DNA of 40,349 nucleotides from CAWJEL01 sp964647255. GTDB taxonomy: Bacteria > Chloroflexota > Anaerolineae > CG2-30-64-16. The position numbers and the translations under genes are program-made. How positions within the stretch are numbered: the stretch's first letter is position 1; every line of letters starts with the position of its first letter. Of this stretch, positions 29,391 through 38,011 are shown piece by piece. The notes below the pieces were generated by a model, which did no database searches, was not told where the DNA came from, and was given only the letters and a program-made list of their open reading frames with translations. Location of the stretch: the NCBI GenBank assembly GCA_964647255.1, contig CAZYGI010000035.1:1-40349 (forward strand), in the 5' to 3' direction.

Positions 29391-32300
29391 ATGCTCGATT
29401 TCTTCTCCACCCCCCTCAAGCAGCTCGACCCTGCGATTGCCGATCTGATTGATGTCGAAGCCGAGCGCCAGCAGCGCAAGATCATCCTGATCCCCTCCGA
29501 AAGCCAGGCGCCGGAGGCGGTGCGCGAGGCGCTCGGCTCCGTGTTTCAGAACATCTACGCCGAGGGCTACCCCAACGCCGACACGCACGACTTGACCGAA
29601 GCGCAGATCCTGGATTACGAAGTGCAGCTTGCGCGCTACCGCCGCTTCTCGGATGAGCGCTACTACAAGGGCGTGGAGTATGCGGACGTGCTGGAGGCGC
29701 TCGCCCGCCGCCGCGCCGCCGAGGCGTTCGCCGCCAACGGCATCGCGCCGGAGGGCATCTGGGCCAACGTGCAACCGCTGAGCGGCTCGCCCGCCAACAG
29801 CGCGGTCTATGCGGCCCTGGTGCCGCCGGGCGCCACCGTGATGGGCATGGACCTGATGCACGGCGGCCACCTGACGCACGGCAGCCCCGCCAACCGGTCC
29901 GGCAAGCTCTACAAAATCGTCTCCTACGGGATTGACCCCGCAACCGAGCGGCTCAACTACGACGCCATCGAGCAGCTTGCGCGCGAGACGCAGCCCAAGA
30001 TGATCATCGCGGGCTTCACCTCTTATCCATGGATGCCCGATTGGCGGCGCTTCCGCCAGATCGCCGATGCGGTGGGCGCGTACTTGCTGGCGGACATCTC
30101 GCACATCTCCGGGATGGTGGCCGCGGGCGTAGTTGCCAGCCCGATCGGCCACGCGCACGTCGTCAGCTTCACGACCCACAAGTCGCTCTACGGCCCGCGC
30201 GGCGCGTGCATCTTGACCACCGACAAGGCGCTGGCGGCCAAGGTGGATTCCGCGGTGTTCCCCGGCGAACAGGGCGGCCCGCACATGAACGCCATCGCCG
30301 GCATGGGCGTCGCGTTCAAGCTGGCGCAGACGCCGGAGTTCCGCCAGCTCCAGCAGCAGGTGGTGGACAACGCCAGCCTGCTGGCCGCTGAGCTCAGCAA
30401 ACAGGGCCTCCGCATCCCCTACGACGGCACCGACACGCACATGCTGTTGGTGGACTGCAAGAGCGTGCGCGCGGCGAGCGGCGTCAGCCCGGACAAGCGC
30501 AAAGGCACGCCCCTGATGGGCGATGTGGCGGCCCGGGTGCTCGACATCGCCGGCATCGTCTGCAACCGCAACACCATCCCCGGCGACAAGAGCCCGCGCT
30601 CGCCCAGCGGCATCCGCCTGGGCACGCCCTGGATCACCCAGCGCGGGTTTGGCCCGCGGGAAGTGACCGAGCTTGCCGGCATCATCGCGCGGCTGCTGAA
30701 GGCGATGGAGCCCCACGCGTACATCGGTCGCCACGGGCCGGTTTACTCCGCCCGCGTGGATTTTGATGCGCTGGAAGAGGCCAAGCGCGATGTGGTGCAA
30801 CTGGTCACTTCCGTGGACCTGGCGAACTACGTGCCCAGCGGCTATCCGCATCACTACTTCATGTACAAGGACACCCAGGATCCGGGCGGCGATTGGGACA
30901 TCATCGAGCTCGAGGGCGAGCATGTGCGCGGCTTCTGCAACGTCGCCATGACCAACGATGTATATCAGTTGGGCCCGGGCGACAGCCAACCTACGTGGCT
31001 CCTGGAGCCGGATGGCCGGTTGATGAGCCCCGGCGTTCTGAAACGGACCGGCGAAGGCCCGCACCTGTACCAACTGCTCGTCCCCAAGCCGCAGGAGTCG
31101 CGCGTGGCGCACTGGCTGCGCGCGCTGTCCGACGGGTTTGTAGACATTGACCCAACCGACCCGTATGTCAAGGCGCCCGGCCCCGTCGTCGTGCGCCGCT
31201 TGCCCCACACGCTGGCCGATGCCTGGCCCGAGCGCCCCCCGACCGCCGATGCGTTGGACGCCGCCGAGATCGGATTCGCGGCCAAAAAGGCGTATTGGAT
31301 CGGTCACAGCAACCGGCCCGGGCCGTCCGCCGGGCTGCCGCGGCTGCCGCAGTTCCAGTGGGACAGCGCCGCCGCTGCTGCCGCGGGCCCGAAGCGCACC
31401 GGTCTCTACGAGGCGCATCGCGGCCTGGGCGCCAAGATCGTGCCGTTCGCAGGCTACGAGATGCCGGTGCAATACTCATCGGTGCTTGACGAGCACCTGG
31501 CCGTGCGCCGGAACGCGGGGCTGTTCGACGTGAGCCACATGGGCCTGTTCGAGTTCACCGGCGAAGATGTACACCTCTTCCTGAACAGCCTGACGACGAA
31601 CGACGTCTCGCTGATCGCCCCCGGCGACTCGCAATACGGCTTTCTGCTCGGCCCCGATGGCAGCGTGGTGGATGACATCTGGCTGTATCGGCTGGAGCGT
31701 GAGCGGTACTGGATGGTGGTCAACGCGTCGAACAACGACAAGGACTGGGCCTGGGTCAACGCGGTCCTGCGCGGTGAAGTGATGATTGACGCGTCCCAGC
31801 CGTGGGTGCGGGCGATGGGCGGCGAAACCGTGCAGGTGCGCGACCTGCGCGTGCCATCCAGCGGCGATGCGCGGCGCGTTCAGTTAGCCCTGCAGGGGCC
31901 GCGCTCGCGCGACATTTTGCTCGGCATGCTCGACAAGGAAGATGCCGCGACCCGCGAGGCCATCCTGCTGATGAAGCGCACCCAGATCATCCACGCCCGG
32001 GTGGGCGGGTTCGACCTGTGGCTGGGGCGCACCGGCTACACCGGCGAACCGATGGCATTCGAGGTATTCGTCCATCCCGACGCGCTGATGGCCTTCTGGT
32101 ATGCACTCCTGGAGGCCGGCAAGCCGTTCGGGTTGCGGCCTTGTGGGCTGGCCGCGCGCGATAGCCTGCGAATCGAGGCGGGCCTGCCACTTTACGGCCA
32201 CGAGCTGGCCGGCCCGCTGGGCCTGAACCCCGCGGATGCCGGCTTCGGACCTTACGTCAAGCTCTACAAACCGTTCTTCATCGGCAAGGCGGCCTATATG

Positions 32301-32627
32301 GCCCACGAGGCGGCGCGGATCGCGCGGCTGGTGCGCTTCCAGCTCGAAGAGGAGCACGCCTCCCTGCTGAGCCAGGGCGATGTGATCGTGAACCGCAAGG
32401 GGCGCGTCGTGGGGTGGGTGACGAGCTGTTCGATCAACACCGAGGGGCGGTTGGTGGGATTGGCTTTTGTGCAGGAGCCGCACCATGAGCGCGGCACGCG
32501 CCTGGGCGTCTACCGCGAGGGCAAGACCTGGGAAACCGACCCGCTCGAGACGCTGAAGTTCGGCGACCGCATCCAGTTGCCCGATGACATCACCGTGTTG
32601 CCGCGCTTTCTGAACAAACAGAGCTGA
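29391..32627 (+). CDS. serine hydroxymethyltransferase--aminomethyltransferase fusion (GlyA-GcvT)
   Basis: 1078 residues, ATG 29391 with AAAGGAG. Residues about 1-450 are serine hydroxymethyltransferase: IPSESQAPEAVREALGSVF, HGGHLTHGSPANRSGK and VVSFTTHKSLYGPRGACIL with PLP lysine K264. Residues about 668-1070 are GcvT, the glycine-cleavage T protein: AKIVPFAGYEMPVQYSSVL, RNAGLFDVSHMGLFEF, LGRTGYTGEPMAFEVFV and the C-terminal barrel. Both enzymes move one-carbon units between glycine or serine and tetrahydrofolate, so the fusion may pass methylene-THF directly. Residues about 507-585 (EHVRGFCNVAMTNDVYQLGP) align with the start of GcvT (GEDVHLFLNSLTTNDVSLIA), including GDSQ and PDG, and look like a decayed or regulatory GcvT-like segment. 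No gcvH or gcvP is in the window. Confidence 0.93.
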   Translation: MLDFFSTPLKQLDPAIADLIDVEAERQQRKIILIPSESQAPEAVREALGSVFQNIYAEGYPNADTHDLTEAQILDYEVQLARYRRFSDERYYKGVEYADVLEALARRRAAEAFAANGIAPEGIWANVQPLSGSPANSAVYAALVPPGATVMGMDLMHGGHLTHGSPANRSGKLYKIVSYGIDPATERLNYDAIEQLARETQPKMIIAGFTSYPWMPDWRRFRQIADAVGAYLLADISHISGMVAAGVVASPIGHAHVVSFTTHKSLYGPRGACILTTDKALAAKVDSAVFPGEQGGPHMNAIAGMGVAFKLAQTPEFRQLQQQVVDNASLLAAELSKQGLRIPYDGTDTHMLLVDCKSVRAASGVSPDKRKGTPLMGDVAARVLDIAGIVCNRNTIPGDKSPRSPSGIRLGTPWITQRGFGPREVTELAGIIARLLKAMEPHAYIGRHGPVYSARVDFDALEEAKRDVVQLVTSVDLANYVPSGYPHHYFMYKDTQDPGGDWDIIELEGEHVRGFCNVAMTNDVYQLGPGDSQPTWLLEPDGRLMSPGVLKRTGEGPHLYQLLVPKPQESRVAHWLRALSDGFVDIDPTDPYVKAPGPVVVRRLPHTLADAWPERPPTADALDAAEIGFAAKKAYWIGHSNRPGPSAGLPRLPQFQWDSAAAAAAGPKRTGLYEAHRGLGAKIVPFAGYEMPVQYSSVLDEHLAVRRNAGLFDVSHMGLFEFTGEDVHLFLNSLTTNDVSLIAPGDSQYGFLLGPDGSVVDDIWLYRLERERYWMVVNASNNDKDWAWVNAVLRGEVMIDASQPWVRAMGGETVQVRDLRVPSSGDARRVQLALQGPRSRDILLGMLDKEDAATREAILLMKRTQIIHARVGGFDLWLGRTGYTGEPMAFEVFVHPDALMAFWYALLEAGKPFGLRPCGLAARDSLRIEAGLPLYGHELAGPLGLNPADAGFGPYVKLYKPFFIGKAAYMAHEAARIARLVRFQLEEEHASLLSQGDVIVNRKGRVVGWVTSCSINTEGRLVGLAFVQEPHHERGTRLGVYREGKTWETDPLETLKFGDRIQLPDDITVLPRFLNKQS

Positions 32628-32649
32628 GCCCGACGCCACCGGTGCAGAC

Positions 32650-32698
32650 ATCACAGGGTGCGCTCAGGCTGCCTGGCAGCCAGAATGCACCCTGTGAT
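32650..32698. repeat. branched hairpin after glyA-gcvT
   Basis: ATCACAGGGTGC (32650-32661) pairs perfectly with GCACCCTGTGAT (32687-32698), and GGCTGCC (32667-32673) pairs with GGCAGCC (32675-32681) inside it. It follows the fusion gene by 22 bp and may end or stabilise its transcript. There is no T run. Confidence 0.7.
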
Positions 32699-32721
32699 CA
32701 TCATCAGGCGGCTTGGCCGAT

Positions 32722-32751
32722 TTGGGGCAAATTTATATCCGGCACTATAAT
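32722..32751 (+). promoter_or_regulatory. promoter of the methyltransferase gene, near-leaderless start
   Basis: TTGGGG (32722-32727), an 18-bp spacer and a perfect TATAAT (32746-32751). The expected transcription start (about 32758) coincides with ATG 32759, so the mRNA would have almost no leader. Confidence 0.6.
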
Positions 32752-32758
32752 GTGCCCC

Positions 32759-33808
32759 ATGGCACAGACCACATCCCTACCCACTGCTGATCTGCCATCT
32801 GCCATCCGGTCTGAGATTGACGAACTGCTCAGTGAGCTTGGCGCCTGCATCAGCAGGGTCACGCGCGAAGCCGCTGCAACCGCCTCAGTCACCCTGCCGG
32901 CCGTGATCGCGCGGCACCGGGCCGATTTCGCGCGCCGGCTCAACGCGGTTGGAGAATGGATCGCAAACTATCTGGCGGCGCACCCCGCCCCTGGCGAAGT
33001 CGAACTGGCTCGTGCGTACCTCGTTGCCCCGATTCGCCAGTGGTCGAACACCAGCCCGGTCTTCTTCCACATCCTCCATACACCGCGTGATCGGTTCGAC
33101 AGCTTCGAAGTGACGGACTTGCTCCTCGAACGCAGGGTCGGCGGGACGGATGTGACATCTGCGCTCTTTGATGATTACGCGCAACATACGATGTATGCCG
33201 TGTCGTACCGAGAGCGCTTCAATCTGATGGCAGACAGGCTCACTGTCGAGACCGCCGTACGCACACAACCTGAAGACCCGGTCCAAATCCTGAGTCTGCA
33301 CTCCGGTGGTGCGCACGAGCTAACGCTTGCGGGAAAGAACACGACCTTTGCACGCGCAGTGATGCTCACGTGCGTGGATGCGGATTCGCCGGCGCTCCGG
33401 CGCGCCCGGCAGAAGCTTGACGACCAATTCCCCCGCAGACTGCACGTCGTTCGGTATGATCCGCGTGCCTTTGTCTCTGCGGGGCCAGAAGGCGATCCCC
33501 CCTACGATATCATCTACACGATCAACATCTTCGACCAGTTGAGTGACCGGCAGGCCACCCGGCTGATCGCCGACTGCTACCGCTGGCTCAAGCCTGGGGG
33601 CGCCTTGCTTTTCAGTAATTATTCCCTCCACCTACCGATCAGTGAACGGATGATCGTTTCGTGGGTCATGAACTGGAATACGCGCTGCCGATCCGAGGAG
33701 GATTTGCGCCGCATTTTTACTCGGTCCCCTTTCCCCGCGGAAACCATTAGCATTGCCCTTGATAAACTGAACGTCAGCTCCTTGATCACGGCCGTGCGAA
33801 CGGCGTAG
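32759..33808 (+). CDS. SAM-dependent methyltransferase (class I, unknown substrate)
   Basis: 349 residues from ATG 32759. The N-terminal third (about 1-170) is helical with no recognised domain. The methyltransferase fold follows: VQILSLHSGGAHELTLA at the place of motif I (a degenerate glycine-rich loop), VMLTCVDADSPALRRARQKL for the acidic motif II, DIIYTINIFDQLSDRQATRL and WLKPGGALLFSNYS for motif III. It shares wording with PhcB-like proteins that make fatty-acid methyl ester signals, but this is too weak for a name. The upstream ATG at 32750 overlaps the -10 box, so 32759 is preferred. It converges with the PfkB gene. Confidence 0.7.
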   Translation: MAQTTSLPTADLPSAIRSEIDELLSELGACISRVTREAAATASVTLPAVIARHRADFARRLNAVGEWIANYLAAHPAPGEVELARAYLVAPIRQWSNTSPVFFHILHTPRDRFDSFEVTDLLLERRVGGTDVTSALFDDYAQHTMYAVSYRERFNLMADRLTVETAVRTQPEDPVQILSLHSGGAHELTLAGKNTTFARAVMLTCVDADSPALRRARQKLDDQFPRRLHVVRYDPRAFVSAGPEGDPPYDIIYTINIFDQLSDRQATRLIADCYRWLKPGGALLFSNYSLHLPISERMIVSWVMNWNTRCRSEEDLRRIFTRSPFPAETISIALDKLNVSSLITAVRTA

Positions 33809-33817
33809 CCCCGCAAG

Positions 33818-34771
33818 CTAGACGATAGCCGCCTCGCCAAAACGTTCCAGCACCGCGCGCACCTCGCCGCGCGTCGGGACGTTATGCCCGGTGCCGCGCT
33901 TCTGCACCTTCGCCGCGCCGGTCGCGTTCGCCAGCTTGCCCAAAATCGGCAGCCCCAGACCACTGAGCCAGCCGTAGATCACCGCACCCGCCACACTATC
34001 GCCCGCGCCGGTTGCATCCACCACGGCCACCGGGTAGGCCGGTGCAGACACGACCTCCTGTCCCCGCGCCAACAGACAGCCGTCCGCCCCGCGCTTGACA
34101 ACGGCCAGGGCTGCGCCGTTCGCCAGCAGCGCCTGCGCTGCGGCCGCGGGGTCGGCAGAGCCGGTCAGCCGCTCGGCCTCGTCCGCGTTGACCAGTACCA
34201 CGGTCGCCAGCGCGGCCGCCGCCAGATGCCAAGCATTATCCAGCGCCGGGTTGCCAGGGCCGGGATCAAAGAAGGTTGGAATGCCGGCTTCCTGCGCGAT
34301 GCGAAACGCCGCCAGAATGAGCGCAGCCCCGCCCGCATGTTCGGCCCAGCCGTCGGCGTAGACCGCGCCCGCGCCACGCAGGACCGGTTGCCAGGAGTCC
34401 GGCATGTCCGCCAGACGCAGCGTGCCGGGGTAGCCGAGATAGGCCGGCTCGGCGGCGGGATCCACCAGCACACCGGCGACCGGCGTCCGCACGGCGGCAT
34501 CCACGATCACGCGGGAGGTGTCAATGCGCTCGGCAGCCAGGCCGCGCAGCACTGCGGCGCCGAAACGATCTTCGCCTACTTCGCCCAGGCAGAGGACGGG
34601 CAGGCCCAGGCGCCGCGCCATGATCGCCGCGTTGCACGCGCCGCCAGGGCCCAGCTCGACGTAGGTCAGCTTCTTCAGGTCGGTGGCGTTGACGGGGAAC
34701 GACTCGATATGCAGCGCCAGGTCGGCAATCAAATCACAGAGGATGATGACGGGACGACGATCTCGGGACAT
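33818..34771 (-). CDS. PfkB-family sugar or nucleoside kinase
   Basis: 317 residues from ATG 34771 (MSRDRRPVIILCDLIADLAL) with GGAGG 4 nt upstream. It is a ribokinase-fold enzyme: GGACNAAIMARRLGLPVLCL, TFFDPGPGNPALD, VLVNADEAERLTG and DATGAGDSVAGAVIYGWLSG with the catalytic Asp. Family members phosphorylate ribose, fructose-6-P, nucleosides or pseudouridine. It lies downstream of an ECF transporter on the same strand, separated by a repeat array, so it may act on the imported compound. The substrate is not defined by visible residues. Confidence 0.88.
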   Translation of the reverse strand: MSRDRRPVIILCDLIADLALHIESFPVNATDLKKLTYVELGPGGACNAAIMARRLGLPVLCLGEVGEDRFGAAVLRGLAAERIDTSRVIVDAAVRTPVAGVLVDPAAEPAYLGYPGTLRLADMPDSWQPVLRGAGAVYADGWAEHAGGAALILAAFRIAQEAGIPTFFDPGPGNPALDNAWHLAAAALATVVLVNADEAERLTGSADPAAAAQALLANGAALAVVKRGADGCLLARGQEVVSAPAYPVAVVDATGAGDSVAGAVIYGWLSGLGLPILGKLANATGAAKVQKRGTGHNVPTRGEVRAVLERFGEAAIV

Positions 34772-34800
34772 CAGGCCTCCAAACGCAGTCACGGGCACAG

Positions 34801-34911
34801 GGTTCGTAGTAACGACTTCAGTCGTTAGCGGCGGCAGGGTTCGTAGTAACGACTTTAGTCGTTGGCGGCGGCAGGATTCGTAGTAACGACTTCAGTCGTT
34901 AGCGGCGGCGA
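34801..34911. repeat. three 37-bp copies of the GTAGTAACGACTT family
   Basis: Units start at 34801, 34838 and 34875 (GGTTCGTAGTAACGACTTCA and so on, ending AGCGGCGGCAG). The core palindrome is the same as at 14896-14952 and 17050-17292. The third copy provides the last two codons and the stop of the ATPase gene (ND then TGA on the minus strand). Confidence 0.9.
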
Positions 34912-35698
34912 GCAGCTCCACAAACTGCTCCACCCGCAGCGGCACGCCCGGCAGGCCCAGGGCCGCGGCCAGGCGGGCGAGTTGGGGGGGCTCAACCTCG
35001 GCGCTGCGGAGGACATCGGCCTGGCCGAGGACCTCGCCCGCGGGGCCGTCGGCCACCACCTGTCCCGCAGCCATCACAACCGCCCGCTCAAAATGCTCGG
35101 CGCAGAAGTCCACATCGTGCGAGATCGCGATCACGGTGCGTCCCGCAGCGCGCAGCGCCGCGATGATGGCTGCGATGCCGGCCAGGCCGCGGGCATCCTG
35201 GCCGGTGGTTGGCTCGTCCAGCACCACGACCGGCGTCCGCATGGCGAGGATTGCGGCCAGCGCCAACAGCTTCCGCTGCGAGAGGTGAAGGTCGTAGGGG
35301 TTATCGGCTGCGCGTTCAGCCAGCCCGACCTGCGCCAACGCCTCCGCGACCGCCGCCCGAGCCTCCGCCTCGGATCGGCCCAGGTTCCGCGGCCCGAACG
35401 CGACCTCGGCCTGCACCGTCCGCTCGAAGAGCTGATCATCGGGGTTCTGAAAAACGTACCCGACCCGGCCCGCAAGCTGCGCCACACTGTGCTCGCGCGT
35501 GTCCCAATCGCCCACCGCCACGCGGCCGCGCGTGGGGCGCAGCAGGCCGTTCAGGTGCTTGACGAGGGTCGTCTTGCCCGCGCCGTTCTCCCCGAGGATC
35601 GCGACAGCCTCGCCCGCAGCGATCGCCAGGCTGACGCCCCGCAAGGCTTCGACGCCGGTCGGGTAGGTGAAGTGGAGGTCAGAAATGGTGATATTCAT
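34892..35698 (-). CDS. ECF transporter ATPase 1 with altered signature motif
   Basis: 268 residues from ATG 35698 (MNITISDLHFTYPTGVEALR). Walker A is ILGENGAGKTTLVKHLNGLL, the Q-loop VFQNPDDQLFERTV, Walker B VVVLDEPTTGQDARG and the H-loop ISHDVDF. The ABC signature reads DLHLSQRKLLALA where LSGGQ is expected; the glycines are lost. In heterodimeric ATPase pairs one site may be degenerate, which would fit here because the neighbour has a normal LSGGQ. It forms the energising module with ATPase 2 and EcfT. Its stop lies in the repeat array downstream. Confidence 0.87.
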   Translation of the reverse strand: MNITISDLHFTYPTGVEALRGVSLAIAAGEAVAILGENGAGKTTLVKHLNGLLRPTRGRVAVGDWDTREHSVAQLAGRVGYVFQNPDDQLFERTVQAEVAFGPRNLGRSEAEARAAVAEALAQVGLAERAADNPYDLHLSQRKLLALAAILAMRTPVVVLDEPTTGQDARGLAGIAAIIAALRAAGRTVIAISHDVDFCAEHFERAVVMAAGQVVADGPAGEVLGQADVLRSAEVEPPQLARLAAALGLPGVPLRVEQFVELLAAAND

Positions 35699-35714
35699 CG
35701 TGAAGCGTGACCGA

Positions 35715-36572
35715 TCAGGCCGATGCCGGACGGAAGAAATGCGTGGCCTGCTCCAAAGTCACGGGCAACGGCCGGTCGGCAGGCGCCGTTCCGCGCTCAA
35801 CGGCCAGGCGCGCGGCCTGGGTGTAGCGCGTGGCCGCGAGGCCGAACTGCGCCAGGTCCGGGCCGGCGAACACCTCGCGCGGCGGGCCATCAGCCACGAT
35901 GCGGCCGCGGTCCAGCACAATCACCCGGTCGGCGTAGACGGCGATCCATTCCGGCTTCTGCTCGACCAGGATGACGGTCGTGCCACCGGCCGCCGCCAGG
36001 CTGTGCAACGCCTCGAACACCTCGCGCGTGCCCACCGGATCGAGCTGTGATGTCGGCTCGTCCAACACCAGCACCTGCGGCCGCATCACGAGCACCGAGG
36101 CGATGGCAACTCGCTGCTGCTGCCCGCCTGAGAGCGCGTACGGGGAGCGATCGGCCAGGCCGCTGAGCCCGGTCAACGCCAGGACCTCCTCGATCCGGGG
36201 CGCCATCTCGGCGCGCGGCACGCCGAGGTTCTCCAGCCCGAACGCGATTTCCTCGCGTACGGTGAAGCGCGCACCGGTGATCTGGTTGAACGGATTAGCG
36301 AAGACCAGGCCTACCGCGCCGGCCAGCGCCGCCAGCGATGCGGACGGCACGTCGAACCCCGCCACCTGCACCGAGCCGGTCAGCTCGCCGTTGTAGAAGT
36401 GCGGCACGAACCCGGCGATGGCATAGCACAAGGTGGATTTGCCTGCGCCGTTCGCGCCGACCACCGCGCAGAATTGCCCCGCGGGCACAGCCAGTGTGAC
36501 GTCAACCAGCGCGGGCGACTGAGTGGCCGGATAGGTGTAGGTGAGACTCGTGATATTGATCATGCGAATCAA
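35715..36572 (-). CDS. ECF transporter ATPase 2
   Basis: 285 residues from ATG 36572 (MIRMINITSLTYTYPATQSP); ATG 36563 is equally possible, as neither has a clear ribosome site. Walker A VVGANGAGKSTLCYAIAGFV, Q-loop VFANPFNQITGARF, a normal signature ALSGGQQQRVAIAS and Walker B VLVLDEPTSQLDPVG are all intact. It pairs with ATPase 1, 16 bp downstream, and with the T component encoded 31 bp upstream. It belongs to the EcfA/CbiO group used for vitamin and metal uptake. Confidence 0.9.
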   Translation of the reverse strand: MIRMINITSLTYTYPATQSPALVDVTLAVPAGQFCAVVGANGAGKSTLCYAIAGFVPHFYNGELTGSVQVAGFDVPSASLAALAGAVGLVFANPFNQITGARFTVREEIAFGLENLGVPRAEMAPRIEEVLALTGLSGLADRSPYALSGGQQQRVAIASVLVMRPQVLVLDEPTSQLDPVGTREVFEALHSLAAAGGTTVILVEQKPEWIAVYADRVIVLDRGRIVADGPPREVFAGPDLAQFGLAATRYTQAARLAVERGTAPADRPLPVTLEQATHFFRPASA

Positions 36573-36603
36573 TGAATCGGCGAATGGCGTGGCGGATGGC
36601 CCC

Positions 36604-37380
36604 CTACCGTCTCAGGACGAACCGCAGGGCAACGGCGGCCGCCATGCCTGCCAGCAGCAGCCATCGGCCGATTCGCTGCATAGGCGAGTCGGATAGTATC
36701 AGCAGACTGGTCTTGGGCCCGGTGCGCGAGAAGGCGCGCGCCTCCAGCGCAATGGCGCGCTCCTCGACATCCACGATGCTGCCGAGCACCAGCGGCACCA
36801 CCAGGGGCAGCAGCGCCCGGGCGCGCCGGCCGAAGCCGCCCTCGGTTTCCAGCCCGCGCGACCGCTGCGCGTCCAGGATGGTGCTCGCCTTGGCCTGGAA
36901 ACGCGGCGCGATCTGGATGGTGGCAAGGATGATGTAGGTGAGGCTGTTGGGCACGCCGTGCTGCTGAAGCGCGATCATCAGCCGGTCGGGCCGCGTCGTC
37001 AGCGAGAGCAACAGAAAGCTCCCCACGACGGCCAGGATGCGGCCGGTGCTCTGCGCGGCAAAAAGCAGCCCTTCACGCTTAAGCGACAGCGGCCCCAAGT
37101 GGACGACCGGCGTGCCGCCCGTCCAGAAGAGCCCTTGGATCAGGAAGACCGAGATGGCGAACGGCAGAACGATCTTCACCGCCGAGCGCAGCAGTTGCGG
37201 CGCCACCCGGCCCCAGGCCGCCAGCGGCAGGAGGGCCAACAGGAACACCGCATAGGGCGCCCACGCGCCCGGCAGCGCCAGCCCAGCGACCAGACAAAAC
37301 CCGACCAGCGCCAGGTTGGTCAGCGGGTTGAGCCGGTGGAGGCCGCTGTCGCGAGCCGTGAAGAGGGTGAACGAACTCAC
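36604..37380 (-). CDS. ecfT: ECF transporter transmembrane component T
   Basis: 258 residues from ATG 37380, overlapping the S-component stop by 4 nt. It has an N-terminal pair of membrane spans (LALVGFCLVAGLALPGAW, PYAVFLLALLPLAAWG), a further pair, and the cytoplasmic coupling helices with the two Ala-Arg-type motifs: DAQRSRGLETEGG and IALEARAFSRTGP. These contact the two ATPases. Length and order match CbiQ/EcfT proteins. Confidence 0.9.
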   Translation of the reverse strand: MSSFTLFTARDSGLHRLNPLTNLALVGFCLVAGLALPGAWAPYAVFLLALLPLAAWGRVAPQLLRSAVKIVLPFAISVFLIQGLFWTGGTPVVHLGPLSLKREGLLFAAQSTGRILAVVGSFLLLSLTTRPDRLMIALQQHGVPNSLTYIILATIQIAPRFQAKASTILDAQRSRGLETEGGFGRRARALLPLVVPLVLGSIVDVEERAIALEARAFSRTGPKTSLLILSDSPMQRIGRWLLLAGMAAAVALRFVLRR

Positions 37381-37967
37381 TTCGGCAGGTTCTTTGCGCG
37401 CGGGAAGCGCGCCCGGAACCGCAGCGGCAGCGCCATGACGATCAGCCAGACCACCAGGAAGCTCACGACCTTATCCAGCGGATCGGAGACGATGCCCTGG
37501 CCGAAGGTGGCCTGGATCACACTGGCGCCCGCGGCCCGCAGCCCGGCCACCAGCAGGTCGGTGCCTGCCCCGGTCACGCCGCCGTAGATCGCGGCCGAGG
37601 TCGGCGCCGAGGCGAGCGCAGCCGCCACACCGGTGATCAACCCGGCGATGAGCCACAGCCAGATCTTCTTGGCCCAGCCGAGATCGCCGAAGATGCCGGC
37701 CAGCAGGCCAATAATCGCGGCGACGTAGAAGAACGGCGTGTAGGCCGGGTTCAGCCCGCTCAGCCCCCAGATCAGGTTGGAGAGCGCGCCGGTGACCAGG
37801 CCGGCCCACGGCCCGGCCAGCAGGCCCACCAGCACCGTGCCGATGGAATCCAGGTAGACGGGCAGCTTCAGCAGGACGACGATCTGTCCGATGGCGATGT
37901 TGATCGCGATAGCAACTGGGATGAGGGCGAGGGTGAGGGTAGTGAAATCGCGCTTGATGCTTTTCAC
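37377..37967 (-). CDS. ECF transporter substrate-binding component S
   Basis: 196 residues from GTG 37967 (MKSIKRDFTTLTLALIPVAI) with GGAGG 8 nt upstream. It has six likely membrane spans; the first loop LPVYLDSIGTVLVGLLAGPW is a typical S-component segment that contacts substrate. I do not recognise the specific ligand. The nearby nadC and nadA are on the other strand, and the kinase at the end of the operon is of the sugar/nucleoside type, so niacin, a nucleoside or a thiamine precursor are all only guesses. It is the first gene of the S-T-A-A-kinase set. Confidence 0.82.
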   Translation of the reverse strand: MKSIKRDFTTLTLALIPVAIAINIAIGQIVVLLKLPVYLDSIGTVLVGLLAGPWAGLVTGALSNLIWGLSGLNPAYTPFFYVAAIIGLLAGIFGDLGWAKKIWLWLIAGLITGVAAALASAPTSAAIYGGVTGAGTDLLVAGLRAAGASVIQATFGQGIVSDPLDKVVSFLVVWLIVMALPLRFRARFPRAKNLPK

Positions 37968-38011
37968 GTGTATGACCTCCGGCAGGAAGATGACTTGGCA
38001 AGAATGAGCCG

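Noticed and set aside
29325..31472. A 715-codon minus-strand ORF antisense to glyA-gcvT
   Set aside because: It is a GC-rich shadow with no domain; the plus strand carries an unmistakable SHMT-GcvT.
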